Source of the DNA: Lineus longissimus
Lineage: Eukaryota > Nemertea > Pilidiophora > Heteronemertea > Lineidae
Assembly: GCF_910592395.1 (NCBI RefSeq)
Contig: NC_088325.1
Location: 14,574,109-14,638,108, forward strand
Reading direction: 5' to 3'
Length of the DNA stretch: 64,000 nucleotides
The stretch's first letter is position 1. Every line of letters starts with the position of its first letter. The position numbers were made by a program, and so were the translations under genes. Below the pieces are notes generated by a model. It saw nothing but the letters and a program-made list of their open reading frames with translations. It was not told the DNA's origin and searched no databases. This document shows, piece after piece, positions 25,622-36,703 of this stretch.

Positions 25622-25672
25622 GACTAAACGGACGAGGCGGACGACAGAACACGGATAAGGGTTCAATCAGTG
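25622..25672 (+). CDS. Candidate internal exon, 51 nt, phase 1-1
   Basis: A strong acceptor (ATCTATCTCCATATATTTTAG) and a strong donor (AGTG/GTGAGT) enclose 51 nt. In the only frame without a stop the exon begins and ends in phase 1 and reads LNGRGGRQNTDKGSIS. It is Gly/Arg-rich and hydrophilic, with no recognised motif. Both splice sites are among the best in the window. Symmetric phase-1 exons are typical of extracellular protein modules, though this one is very short. Confidence 0.35.
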
Positions 25673-25805
25673 GTGAGTAACATGACATGTTTTATGGCGT
25701 TTTCATTTGAATTAACTTCATTTACTAATTTCTAAAAGTAATTTGCTGGCGTCGAGATGACTTTTATTTCATTTAAAAATGGTAATTTTCAATATAAGCA
25801 TTCTC

Positions 25806-25971
25806 GATTTACTTTCCGGCATGTCTATTTTATTTTGCAGCCCATTCATTCTACTTTAAAGCATATCTATGCTTCTTCTCGACATATTCATTCTACTTTA
25901 CAGCATACCGAATCTACTTTACGGTATCTGTTCTAGTTTACGACATATCTTATCTACTTCACGGTATATCC
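25806..25971. repeat. Degenerate 20-23-bp tandem repeat resembling 3' splice sites
   Basis: About seven degenerate units resembling TTCTACTTTACAGCATATC follow each other. They include GATTTACTTTCCGGCATG, ATTCTACTTTAAAGCATATC, ATTCTACTTTACAGCATACC, AATCTACTTTACGGTATCTG and TATCTACTTCACGGTATATC. Several units look like a pyrimidine tract plus CAG. The block lies between two candidate exons. Confidence 0.6.
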
Positions 25972-26641
25972 CGAGTATTGACTATCGTCTTCATGGTCCG
26001 TGATTCAAACGTTCATTACTTCTTGCACACTAGGATCTTATTTTATAGTAGCCATAAAACGTGCGGCTCACTTGTCAATTTGTAGAGAATCGAGCTGGCT
26101 CGTACCCTTGACACATAAATCACTCCGCACAATTGAATATACGACTGTCAGTTATAGAGAGCGATAGTTGAAGTTACAGTTATTGTCAGGTGGGCCTAGT
26201 CCCAGTTTACGATGGCAATACTCTCGCTTATCCGCCTGCCTTCTCTTTCTTTTCTGCGTAGCAGTCTTGTGATCTTATATGTCAAGAGGAAAATAATGCT
26301 CTTTTTCTACCTTTCATTACATTCTACATTCCATTCCATTGGTGGGCCCATTCCTCAATTTTACTACTTTCGGTTTCTTAGTCGGAATCTAATCTTGCTC
26401 GAGCCCATTGTCGTGGTTGACCAATGGATTGGCCAGTGTGTGATCATCACTGGTTAGTATGAAACACTTTGCAAACTTGCTGAGGCTGGAATTCCAAGTT
26501 GCTACTGCTGTAACAGCTTCGCCTTCTTGATTAAATATAAACTGAAGTACACGACACATCTATCGCCGCCGATTCGAACTGTTATCACTGTTTTATACTG
26601 CATCCTCCTCCATAAATCTTTTGTTTATTTTCTTTTCGTAG

Positions 26642-26680
26642 TCGTAGAAAAAGCAATCGCATCTAATTGGAATGTGTATG
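26642..26680 (+). CDS. Candidate microexon, 39 nt, phase 1-1
   Basis: A long pyrimidine tract ending TTTTCTTTTCGTAG precedes 39 nt that end at TATG/GTACGT. The frame entering in phase 1 is open (12 codons, VEKAIASNWNVY) and leaves in phase 1, matching the 51-nt exon upstream. No recognised motif. The acceptor is excellent and the donor good, but so short an exon cannot be supported by composition. Confidence 0.3.
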
Positions 26681-28083
26681 GTACGTCATTTGATTATATC
26701 ATTCCCTCAAATAAATGGTCTAGCAGGCTACCACCAGTACGAAATGGCTTACTTGGATGTAACACATAATTGCCTTACATTTTTCATGCATTTTTCGATT
26801 AACTAAATGATGATTTCAACATGCCAACGCATTTATCATCAGTTAAGCAGGTGTCTGTCATGCACTACTTAAAGTAAATCCACGTAGAGTGAATTGTTAA
26901 GGTGTTGCGTCATTTATCGAAGTGGAGATTTAGAAAACGTCCGCCAAATTTCTTTTTACTGGTTGTCTATGTTTTTAGCTCGTGTATTTGTCATTCAAAT
27001 ATTTTGCAATGCACAGAAAGGCGTTTTCTAGTTCTGAGGCTATATCAGCACCAGTAACATGCATGCCATGTATAGGTAAAGAGAACTATGTCATTCTGTG
27101 TTATTATTTATTTGGGATAAACTGTGCGGAATGTATAACAATGGTAACTTTCACTATCATGAAACTGAAAGCAGTTCTCTAAATTTTGCACATTGCACTT
27201 GGGTGCGTGGATTACTCACCAACGGAAAGCAAACAAGCACTGTACAAATGTAACAATTGTTTTCTGTCTCATTTATCATCTTACGTACGTTTGCCAGTGC
27301 TAGCACCTGCTCCTTAACAAAGGTGAGTGACCATCGGAAAGATTTATCGCCGTCAGACCCGCCCTTCACCTACAATTCAGACCACTGGCGTAGTACAAGT
27401 CAATAAACTGCACTCTTACTATGCGTTGGACTCATTAGTACTCAAGATATCGACACAAATCTTCTTGATGAATGCTAAATGCAGAAGTACCGTGTCAAGA
27501 TTTCACGAATGGTATACGCAGCAAGTGCTCCAAGATGGAGTACTATCCAATGACGGAGATGCTTATGTTTTGAGGACCTATACTCGACGTCTGAAGTACT
27601 TGGAGTGGTTAAATTATCGCTCTCCAAACGTGCTCGATAGCTGACAATGCTTATCAAGACTGTAGTTAGTCAGTGCTTGTGTTATCACAAACAAGACTAC
27701 ATCATTTATTTTCATGATAGAGATTACGCCTGGGGCGATATGTCTTCTCTCATGCTGCATTAGAGTTATTTTATTCATTAGGATCAATTAAACGATATCG
27801 TACGAAATAATTTTTCACAACACTAATGATATTCATGTGGCAACGTCTTCATGTCCTTGTTATGATATTTTAGGAGATTTTTGCAAATTTATATCGAGAT
27901 GATGGATCCAAAAATGTCAGCAACATTGGTGATAGATTTTTGCGGCAGCGCAGTTTAAAAGTATATTGCCGTCTTGTTTGTCGACAAATTAAACCATTAA
28001 CAATGCATACCATCGCAGCATTTGATTACTCATGCCTGTTAAGATACCTTCTGCACTATGTCTTGCACTTTTCACCACCACAG

Positions 28084-28142
28084 ACCTTTCTATCATCAAA
28101 ACAATTGAGAGGCTATGGTCTCCTTTAGGGTACATGAAGTGA
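28084..28142 (+). CDS. Candidate terminal exon, 18 codons and stop
   Basis: The acceptor TTGCACTTTTCACCACCACAG is followed, in phase 1, by 18 codons (LSIIKTIERLWSPLGYMK) and TGA. An AATAAA at 28260-28265 lies about 120 bases downstream and could serve as the polyadenylation signal. Phase matches the exons at 24489, 25622 and 26642. Partner choice is inferred. Confidence 0.25.
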
Positions 28143-28259
28143 CCTGTATTTAGCAATTCATGAATTTTTCCTACGCAACCAATATCTTCGATAAAAAATA
28201 CCAAGATAGCAAATCTCTACTGTTACGCCTGCACTCTCCTCATTCACCGGTCATGTCTA

Positions 28260-28265
28260 ATAAAT
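28260..28265 (+). promoter_or_regulatory. Possible polyadenylation signal AATAAA
   Basis: Canonical hexamer in TCTAATAAATC downstream of the candidate terminal exon 28084-28142. In AT-rich DNA this hexamer is common by chance. Confidence 0.25.
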
Positions 28266-28289
28266 CAAACGGTCACATAATACACAGGG

Positions 28290-30520
28290 CTAAAAAGACA
28301 TCAGAGGAAAAAGGCTCAATCAATAACCCTCCTGGTTGAGAGGATTTATGGCCGCACATACCAATAATATCAGGTTGTCATGTTATGTCGCCGAGTCATA
28401 ATAGCTGTGGGGTTACCGATCAGACACTCTCCTTGCTGATGAAGAAAGCTTCTGGTACTAATTGAAATACATATTGGTTGCCACATCTACCAGACACCGG
28501 ATTGCCCGTGGATGGATGGTTGTTATGCATTCAAAATCGAAATTGAAAGACAGTGAGGCCATGTTAGGAACAATCAGACGTAAAGAAATTTGTATTTTGT
28601 AGAAGATTTTGTAAGTTGAGAAACCGGTAGAGAAGCCCGTTCGAGATAAATTGTTGCTTTGTAAATACTGCGCGTGAGCATTGGTCGGGTCGGGTAGCAT
28701 ATTGGTACTGCTTGCAAGTTCGGCAACCCGGGTAGATTTGGCGTCAACTCGAGGGACTCGCGTTTAACTCTCAGTTCCACTGATTAAGTCGGCCCAGGTG
28801 GCACCACCTACGTCATTGTGAACATTGTCTACGGCATCACACACTGACTCAAACGGCATGGGCCCGTCACTGTTCAAGTGTCGCCAGGACCTGAATGCAT
28901 CCTTGCTTGAGGGACATTTACTGCTGAGTTGAGAAGCATACCCAGTACTCAGTACATCAACTAGCCCTGCTTTGTGTGCATTCGGCGTACATTGATGATC
29001 TATAATATATGCCTAGTCATAAGTCTGACAACGTCTTGTCTATCCCTCGAGGCACTGCAGTTAAATTTAGCATATAGATCTACTTGTGATGAGAGAAGAC
29101 GCGTCAGCTTTGGACATGCCAGAGCTAAATAGCCTGCATCAGTCATTGTCACAAAATCCTTCCAGATCCTTCAGGCGAACCTGTCTTGTCTTAGTCATTA
29201 TGTTCTCTTGAGTCGTTAGTGCTAGAAGTACAGTGTCGATTTATGGGGGTTATGGTATTTGAATGCGTACTTAGTGTATTATAAAGCACTTTATAAAACG
29301 GTGGCTAACTGAGCGTTCAACCAAGAAAGTATCAGCGGGATTTGATGAAGTGCTTGACTCCTTAATATTTTATGGTAACATAGTCCATAATGTCGAGATG
29401 GATGTTGGTCAGACTACAATGACCGTCTTCCATGTGCGTTTGCACTCGATTTGGACATGCGCGTCCAACCATTACGACTATTGCTTTCTATCACTTTATT
29501 CAACAAGGAAATACACGCGACCAAAGCATTCATCTAGCTGCACCTCATTTCTCACCCACCTACGAGGCATGCAAGATAATATTTCATTGGTCAGCGGTCA
29601 CAAATGTCTTTTTACTTGGATGGCGATCAGTTGTGATGGATGACTTTGATGTTTTGACTCTGGTCATAGTTGCATGCTGTTGGCCAGTCTAGCATCCGAT
29701 TAGAATCAATATATCGCTTGGGGTCGATGTCGGCAACTATCCATGAAATGTTGCCAATGATTTGTATGGATGTTTATCGTATTACATACTGTATTTTCCT
29801 TTGTGAGATCTATATTACTGGGTTTTGTGCGAGGGCCATTCCAGGTCACAGGCGTGAACATCGCAATCCCTTATTTTCACAAGGTTCTCAGTTAAACTTT
29901 TGAATAAGAATCTTTCTCGAATCTAGAATATGACGTACAATGTACATTGTACACGAAGCTGAGTGAAGTAACTAATACTTTTATGAGAATCTTATTGGGG
30001 TGATCGCCCGAGGATTTTGGCGACCAATACCAACAGGTATGACTGAAAATTCACAATCGCTACATCCATTTTGCAATGACAGGTTCGCATGCCCATCACA
30101 TTGAAATCTATTTTGAAAAAGCCTACAAAATATTCATCTCAAGCATGAGTCTTCAAAATGTCAAGTTGGATTGAGATAAAGAACATATCATGATCTCGAT
30201 GACATGCATAACGTGACAATATTGCTTGCATGACAGGATGTGATGAGAAATGTTGATCCCTTTCTGTTGTCTCAGATTAATTAATCATGATATTTAAAGT
30301 GTTGACCACATTGATGTGTTGTTAGCTGATTAATCCTGAAATGTTTTGCTTTTACAAGATCACCACGTTTCTGGCCTTTCTTTGTGAATCATTCTGTATC
30401 TTGATATTTGATCAAGTTTCAAATCTCGTTCTGCTTTCACGAAGTCCGCAATTATGCTAAACGTTGTTTTCGTCGTATTGCTAAAGGACACCATACCATT
30501 TCCAACATGCTAACATCGGA
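28290..30520. other. No gene recognised; 18-bp palindrome at 29935-29952
   Basis: GTACAATGTACATTGTAC at 29935-29952 is a perfect palindrome. ORFs at 29350-29903 (+) and 28458-28780 (-) overlap in several frames and have no motif support. Confidence 0.45.
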
Positions 30521-30521
30521 G

Positions 30522-30569
30522 TCGTGACGAAGATTTGCTCGTGTCTGATGCCAATATCACATACAAGCA
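30522..30569 (+). CDS. Candidate exon, 48 nt, leaves in phase 2
   Basis: This follows a CTAAC branch-like motif and a weak acceptor (ATCGGAG) and ends at AAGCA/GTGAGT, a good donor. The open frame reads RDEDLLVSDANITYK and leaves in phase 2, which matches the entry phase of the exon at 30704. The intron between them would be 134 nt. Support comes mainly from the donor and the phase match. Confidence 0.22.
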
Positions 30570-30703
30570 GTGAGTCGAAGATCACCTGTCCAACCACGCC
30601 AACAGTGACGTAGACCTCACAGTGTCATTCTCGATGTCACCACACATAGCAGCTATAACTGGCAGCAACCTAATTCCTAAGACAAATAATCATCTTTAAG
30701 CAG

Positions 30704-30876
30704 CGTATTGCATCTGCCAGAAAACCCAGAAGAAAAAGATGACGACGCTATACAAGAGAAGCTAAATGAATACGCACAGTACATCCGTCTGGATAGCAGA
30801 GATACCAGCTTTCCGAAAATCAGGCGTTTTTGTGTCGCTTATTATAAAGTAGCGAGACAACTTCGCATGATATTCG
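30704..30876 (+). CDS. Candidate internal exon, 173 nt, acidic peptide
   Basis: The acceptor region ends TCATCTTTAAGCAG and the donor is TTCG/GTATGT, close to consensus. The frame entering in phase 2 is open across all 57 codons. The peptide begins VLHLPENPEEKDDDAIQEK, is acidic at first and then basic and aromatic (IRRFCVAYYK), and looks protein-like. No family is recognised. The frame remains open beyond the donor to 30965. No phase-compatible downstream exon was found. The cytosolic-looking composition gives no clue to function. Confidence 0.35.
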
Positions 30877-31018
30877 GTATGTTGTATTCACATCACGGCA
30901 CACACGGAAATGGTGTCTTGGAGTTGATTTCATGTGTCTCGGTGACAGGATGCGACCATCTTTGATATGGTGTTCACAGCAGTGGGCGATGCGGGGATCA
31001 TGGGACACGGATTATTGC

Positions 31019-31029
31019 GGGGGGGGGGG
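31019..31029. repeat. Homopolymer run of eleven G
   Basis: An uninterrupted G-run on the plus strand. It is a likely site of length polymorphism or sequencing error. Confidence 0.9.
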
Positions 31030-31103
31030 ATATGTACTTTTCATATATACATGACATGAAATCGCCATCATCCGAGATAAGAGCCACTAAAGCCAGGCCC
31101 AGT

Positions 31104-31235
31104 TTAGTTCGATTTGGTGACACATTCTTCTGTCGTTTTTGCGATGGTTACACGTAATCCCGATTCTTGTTGCAAACGATTTGCCTTGACCAGTGTAATA
31201 CGCCCTGATTCTTTTAGCTCCGAAACAATACTCTC
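31104..31235 (-). CDS. Candidate terminal exon, 43 codons and stop
   Basis: On the minus strand an acceptor ending CTGACATAACAG, with a CTGAC branch-point-like motif, is followed in phase 0 by 43 codons and TAA. The peptide is strongly protein-like (ESIVSELKESGRITLVKANR at its start) with mixed charge and hydrophobic spacing. I do not recognise it. It pairs with the exon at 31353-31423 across a 117-nt intron. Without splicing the same frame is continuous apart from a single TAA at 31239-31241, so a retained-intron or pseudogene reading is possible. Confidence 0.35.
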   Translation of the reverse strand, partial: ESIVSELKESGRITLVKANRLQQESGLRVTIAKTTEECVTKSN

Positions 31236-31352
31236 CTGTTATGTCAGCTTGTCATCTGTTCCTTGTGGAGGATGTCTAAGCAGTACTTCAGTCGAAGTAA
31301 AATTGTCACCTGCTTCCCCACTGATCACGGAGATAGCGCTTGATAAACCTAC

Positions 31353-31423
31353 CTTTAGGATGAACACCATTTGCGTCCAGTCTTTGTAGGCGGATGCTGA
31401 ACCACATGCGACCACGGCGCTAG
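31353..31423 (-). CDS. Candidate internal exon, 71 nt, phase 1 to 0
   Basis: The acceptor TTTACTTTTTACCCCGTAAAG and donor CTAAAG/GTAGGT are both good. The frame is open (SAVVACGSASAYKDWTQMVF in its core) and leaves in phase 0, matching the exon at 31104-31235. The open frame in fact extends upstream to 31559, so the true 5' boundary could lie further out. Function unknown. Confidence 0.33.
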
Positions 31424-32517
31424 CTTTACGGGGTAAAAAGTAAATATTGAAAATTCGTGCCGAAAAGTTCAACCGAAAATGAAAGGTTTTGTTTGGGGTA
31501 TGCGTTATCGAAGAAAGGTAGTTTTCGACTTGAGTACTGAGGTGTGATTTAACATTATGTTAGCATTGACCCATCATTTACTCGATCGACTAACTGAGGC
31601 AAATTTCAATGATTGCCACATATATGTGTTGTTTTGTCGTTTCAATGTACCAATGAGGACGAATTCCGTTGAAGCCGAATGCTCTCTGCGCCAATGGTTA
31701 TACTTCAGAACATTGCAGTGACCTTGCTAATGAGGCAGAGTCCGCTAGACTAGTAATTGTGAAGAGACCCTACCTCGATCGCTGATTATCGACAGTAATA
31801 TCAAGTCCCTCGGAAGCTCTAACTACAAAATGCCAACCTGAAGTTAATTGGCTCAAATTAGTAAACTGCGAATACGTCAGGCGATGTGGGATGTCTTTAG
31901 CATCTGTTTAACCTTCAAAAGTTTAACCCATTTGGGGCTCGTTAAACCTGAAGAAGCTTCACATGATTACTGTCGCTTTATACTTGAACTAAGCTATTTT
32001 GCTCGTAGAGTAGTGTTTATTTCACCAGAGGTTTGAAGGTGTTCATTTGATGGTACAAGAGGAAAATAAGAAATTCAAAAGGCAATTATTTCTTGATCGG
32101 TCGTGATAGGCAACATCAGTGGCAGCATCGGGCTGAAACAAAATGACAGATTTACTACTCTGGGACCGTCAACTTCTGAGTTTGATGTCGCAAAAACACT
32201 CCAAGACACAAGTTCTGATTTGCATTTGCAACATAACGGCTATGGCGCTGTCATGACTGCCATGACAGAGGACTAGTATGCTTCTCGATTCGAGCAATGG
32301 AGAATCAATGCATGTTTTTATTGTTACAAATGTTTGTTCTAACAACCATACCGATCTTAGTCGTAATCGGAGCAAAATCACACCCCAAGGAAGATATTTG
32401 TACCATAATGCAGCTGCAGCATTATAAATGACTGCATTTGAATATCATTTTCTATTGAGGTGAATTAAGACGTATGAGCTGAATACGATATTTTGAAATA
32501 TTGATGTGATATCATTC

Positions 32518-32700
32518 TCAGGCGCTGGTGTGAGGTTTCATGGCTACAAAGCCCTCGATGACCCGTGTCAGTTTCATTTTCTGTCTTCGCACGGCACTGT
32601 GGTGGTTCAAGTCATCAAAAGTGCCGGTGACCTTCGCCTTGAATTCAATCATTGGTAGCTTCCATAAGGTCTTCAGGCCGAGACCAGCTTCACGAGCCAT
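32518..32700 (-). CDS. Small ORF, 60 codons, coding-like codon use
   Basis: Two adjacent ATGs occur, the second with A at -3 and G at +4. They open a frame (MAREAGLGLKTLWKLPMIEF at its start) that ends at TGA. Third codon positions are clearly richer in G/C than the surrounding DNA, and the peptide is basic and protein-like. No motif, signal peptide or membrane segment is seen. It could be a short independent ORF or the 3' part of a minus-strand gene in this cluster. I found no strong acceptor at its 5' side. Confidence 0.3.
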   Translation of the reverse strand: MAREAGLGLKTLWKLPMIEFKAKVTGTFDDLNHHSAVRRQKMKLTRVIEGFVAMKPHTSA

Positions 32701-33264
32701 CATACTTCACACTCACAGCCTAAAACTATCATAAGGATGTCCTGCCTTTTATGTTGCCACCAACCTGTTTCGGGCGTCAGTTCAGCAGTCTCTCTGAATT
32801 GTTGAAGGAACTGCAAGCTCCCTGCCCATTCTAAGAATCACTTTCCTGATGTTGAGTGGACGTGGTGGTAAAGTACATCCTTATAATCTTAATCGGAAGA
32901 AGAAAAAAAATGTGTTGTGTGGTTTGGAATCTACTATTTCCTGAGAATCAATGCTACTCCGTTGGGCCAAAAACCTAATCTCTTAAATATGACTGTTGTA
33001 ATTTTGTCGCGATATCTGAACAATCAGTTGTTTATGACTGAAGAAACTTCTTCTAAGTCTTTCCCGTGGCGAATATAGTAATGACTTAGTAATATGATCG
33101 CCCATCAAATAGCATAGTCTACAGAACCGGAACATTGTATCCTGTTTCCCAGTGCTACCATGTCCCTTGATGGAGGGACTTTGGTTGATAACAACACGAT
33201 GCCACATCTGTCAAGGGAAGCATTTTTTTCCTTCAGCGAGTTATCCATAATCAAAATGTGTATG

Positions 33265-33426
33265 TTACAAACAACATCCTTTTTCTTGGCAGTCTGTCAG
33301 AAAATGGATCTTCTGTCTCGTGTATTCTCTGAGGTTATTAGCGAAATGGATCATCTTTGTGAGCTGCTCAAGGGAAAGTTGCTGGGGAAGTTGGCCGATC
33401 TTTGTTGAAACCCCGCGAGAGAATGC
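33265..33426. other. Coding-like block, open on both strands
   Basis: On the plus strand an acceptor (CATCCTTTTTCTTGGCAG, ending 33290) and donor (AAGCAG/GTAGGA) enclose an open phase 0-0 frame of about 136 nt. In another plus frame an ATG at 33304 opens MDLLSRVFSEVISEMDHLCE to a TGA at 33408. On the minus strand a frame reading KIGQLPQQLSLEQLTKMIHF is open to a TAA at 33265-33267. All three are protein-like, so I cannot choose a strand. Confidence 0.3.
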
Positions 33427-33555
33427 AGCAAAGCAGGTAGGACCGCCATCCTTCGAGTGCACTCATAAAAGGAAGGTGCAGTCATAATTATATTGCTTTG
33501 GCAACCTGATATCCGTCTCTTATTTTTTTCATCTTAATTGTATCTCCTCTCAAAG

Positions 33556-33770
33556 AGAGTTCATTGTATCGTATCATTAGTGTGAACATACGGCAGGAGA
33601 CCATTGCTGTGGATCTAAGGCTCGGTTGCTCAATCAACGAAGAAATTAAGACTGTGACATCAGTTTCTAAAGAGTTCAGGGTTGATCAAACATTTGATAT
33701 AAAAGGCAATAAACTTTTGGCTCCATCTCAGATCAAAATTCCATTCCTCCTGATGATTGAAGGCCGATGA
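33556..33770 (+). CDS. Candidate terminal exon, 70 codons and stop
   Basis: A long pyrimidine-rich acceptor (TTTTTTTCATCTTAATTG through CTCCTCTCAAAG) precedes a frame that enters in phase 1 and runs 70 codons to TGA. The peptide contains RQETIAVDLRLGCSINEEIK and ends PFLLMIEGR. Alternation of charged and hydrophobic residues suggests beta-strands, but no family is recognised. The upstream plus-strand candidate ending at 33426 would leave in phase 0, which does not fit. The partner exon is therefore unknown. Confidence 0.33.
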
Positions 33771-35620
33771 CTTAAGATCGGATCTACAGAGTTCAGTGGT
33801 GCCAAACCTTATCGCCTCGATCAGAGATGGTAAACCTCATCAGATAGCACCTCCCCGGTGACCAAACCATATGATGTGGAAAATTTAAATTTGCCATAGA
33901 TGGCAGGGGGCCGCACGATATTAGAGAAGAAATTACTACTTACTCAGCACTGGCATCAGCTTGAGATGGTCTGTCAGACCTCCCAAGCTTGTCCATAAAT
34001 CAAATGCCTTAGCATGAGGAAAACCTATTAGAGTTGGCTGCTTTTAGTGAGTATCAAATGATGCCGGATGGTCAGTCTGTGACCTACGGGGTGTTTTATT
34101 TGACCTGTCACCCGTGCGGACCGCAGAAAACTCATATTAGGAAACAGCACGGTCAAATAGAATGATAAAACATATGATCAAAGAATGACTTTATCGGTTT
34201 TTTTAGTTTGCTGGGAATTGAGCTCAACAAGTTGCATTTCGGTTACATTCTGTTAACTTTGTCCAATCCCATCTTTTATAAACCTCTCAACTAATGCCTA
34301 AGAGATCAGTAGCCGGCCTTGTCAATGTAGCAATTATTGTATGCGGCTGAAGTACATTCTCCTCGACTATTTGACTTCTCCCTGCGGTCGAACGCTATTG
34401 TCTTAATTACACCGTAAAATTGCCTTGATTTGAAAGCGACTCTTCTACTTGCAACTAATCCACTGTGCTGTCAACCAAAGCACACGTTATAATTTGACCA
34501 ACAATTACCACATGGATATTACCACATTACCACATTGGTGAAATTACCTAAAGAAACGAAGACAAAGAATGAGATAATGTTATTGTTAGAAGTAACCTTT
34601 TTTATCTTCTATTCGGTGGACTCCCTTGAGGAGATGGACACAATTACCGTCTGTCCCTTGTTAATTGCCGGTGGCTGAATTTGGGCGACCAATCGTGGCG
34701 CGATATTGTGATGTGGCCCCTCGGATTAGTGGTGATTTAGCGACATTAGTAAGACGCGTGAGATTTAGACATAGTATATCGGCAAGATTGATGATTTTGA
34801 TACGACTTATGTTTCCCTGAGAGGCTCTGATCAACAGTAAACAAATACTATCGCAAAACCGTCTAGATGTCAAAACATTGTAAATATGGGACCCTTACTG
34901 GTATTGTGACATGTCATTAGAAATTGAAAAATATCTTTAAAACATGGCTTTGAGGGCAACAGAGTTCAAGATAGATAAGTCCCGACAAAAATATGTTCTG
35001 CTGTTTGTTGGATGTGGTGGGCGGGTTGATCGTGATTAGAGTGGTGGTGGTGGAGGCTTTGGGATAGGGAACAAGCCGGTATTTAGCCTTGTCTTTCATG
35101 TCTTCTGTGGCACCAACCAGGATGTTTCTAGTCAAATCCTGTCAGTTACACCAAGAAGCTTTCAATTTTCCTCTTGAATGACATCATAATATTCCTTCTT
35201 GCTTTGTCTGATATATACCTGAGATGTGAACATTTTCGTCACAGTGCACACCTGCCCAATCCTTGAGAGAAAGACAATCGGCAAAAGATGACGACTGCTT
35301 CTTTTCATTTTTCAGCCTGCGAGCAAACAAAGCAGTGATAATGACCTGTTGTTTTTATTCCCATCTGCTTTAGTCATCATTTGTTGCGTGAAAATATCTG
35401 ACTATGATCAACGATAAAATATCTCATAATTACGCCAGCGCTGTGTGAAGCGATGTGTTGTCCGATTGTGTCTCCCGCCTAATGGGAAAAACAGTGATTT
35501 ATATACCGACTTTGTGCAATGCTTTTTATCTGCTTACGTGCTTGTCTCGATGTGACATGGTATAACAAGTCGCCTGCGAAATTAAAGATAATGGTCAAGA
35601 AGACAGGTTTTTCTGGTTAG
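33771..35620. other. No gene recognised
   Basis: Short ORFs at 34661-34873 and 34917-35135 (-) lack support. ATTACCACAT is repeated near 34,505-34,535. This is the upstream flank of the gene model that begins at the TATA box at 35625. Confidence 0.4.
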
Positions 35621-35624
35621 CAGG

Positions 35625-35632
35625 TATATAAG
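35625..35632 (+). promoter_or_regulatory. TATA box (TATATAAG)
   Basis: TATATAAG lies 51 bases before the first in-frame ATG at 35676. A start site about 25-30 bases downstream would fall near 35,655, leaving a 5' UTR of roughly 20 bases. The position makes sense only in combination with the exon that follows. Confidence 0.4.
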
Positions 35633-35675
35633 TTGATGATAGGAACATACCGCGCTCTCGGTCCGCATTATATTC

Positions 35676-35798
35676 ATGAGTTTTTGTCCAGTGTCTTCAG
35701 TTGATAATATGGAAGTCATCTGTGACAGGATTTACCCGTGTCTGATTTGGATCTATACATGTATTTTGATTCTACAACGATTCACGTTACGTTATACC
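35676..35798 (+). CDS. Exon 1 of a putative small Cys-rich secreted protein
   Basis: An ATG at 35676 and a second in-frame ATG at 35709 start a frame of 41 codons that reaches ACC/GTAAGT, a strong donor, in phase 0. From the second Met the peptide has a hydrophobic core (YPCLIWIYTCILIL) that could act as a signal peptide or membrane anchor. With the microexon at 36704 and terminal exon at 37918 it gives a continuous frame of about 122 residues. The TATA box just upstream supports this as the 5' end. Which Met is used is undecided; the second places the hydrophobic stretch nearer the N-terminus. The product is probably extracellular, given nine cysteines in the last exon. Function unknown, and I do not recognise a known family. 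Confidence 0.42.
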
Positions 35799-36703
35799 GT
35801 AAGTTTTATCTATGGCCGGTCTGGCATTTTCTGTTGACCAGGTTCGTAGCTGGCTTGTCAGTCGGAGGAAAGTGGAGGAGTTGATGTGCATGACACCCTT
35901 TGCCACGCTTTTATAAAACAAAAATCATCCTGCTTTCGCTTTTTTGGTTGTGTTTTGCTAATTTTACATCCGCGACTTTGGCTTGGCGCTAGTTTCGGTT
36001 AACCTTTGCCAGTGTCTCATGAAGTTGTCGTATCAACACTAAAGTACCATGAGCCATCCAGTTGGTTTTATCCCAGGACGAAAAAAAACCCATATGTTTC
36101 TTAGTTGCAATTTTTTCCGTTTCGTTCATTGGTACATTCTAAACGGGATCAGTCGTAGGATCTGTACGTGTACCGTTAAATTAATCTTAACTCTAAAAAT
36201 CTTACAACATTAACAGTCTTGTAATGAGATCAGGGTAATATTCCAACGTGGCATACCATGTAGTGTACGTGCTCAGAAATGATAGAGAGAGAAATAAATA
36301 CCATGAGGGATGGGGAAAAACTCTTGGCCAGCCGAGCACCCTGGGCGTAAGTGCTTTCCTGCGTCATCCTTTTAACGGGAATATGTTGTGATTTACTTAT
36401 TGACACCGAAGGCTTTTTTGCGTGCCCCTTTGGTAATGAGTCTGACGGATAGGCAGTCATCCAATGTAGGACAAAAAGTGTATTATGAGAGCTAATGAAA
36501 ATACACAAGCATCACTTCCACAGTTGCATACAAACATACTAACCATCCAACTGACCGAGAGCCAGACGCCCAAGTGTGTAGCAAATACTTTGATTTATGA
36601 AAGGGCAGACAGTAATACCTCATTATCCATGGGTTTTAACTTGACTTATTGGCTGGTGCGTATTATATTTGACCTGAGGTGGTTTGTCTGACATGTCTGA
36701 CAG

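Noticed and set aside
27213-27321. Candidate exons on both strands (plus donor AAAG/GTGAGT at 27322; minus donor GTTG/GTGAGT at 27213)
   Set aside because: Both strands offer acceptable splice signals over the same bases, the plus-strand exon would be 25 nt, and phases do not fit the neighbouring plus-strand candidates. Kept only as a note.
27327-27644. 105-codon plus-strand ORF
   Set aside because: It starts within a splice-donor context rather than at a good initiation site and shows no domain. Possible but unsupported.
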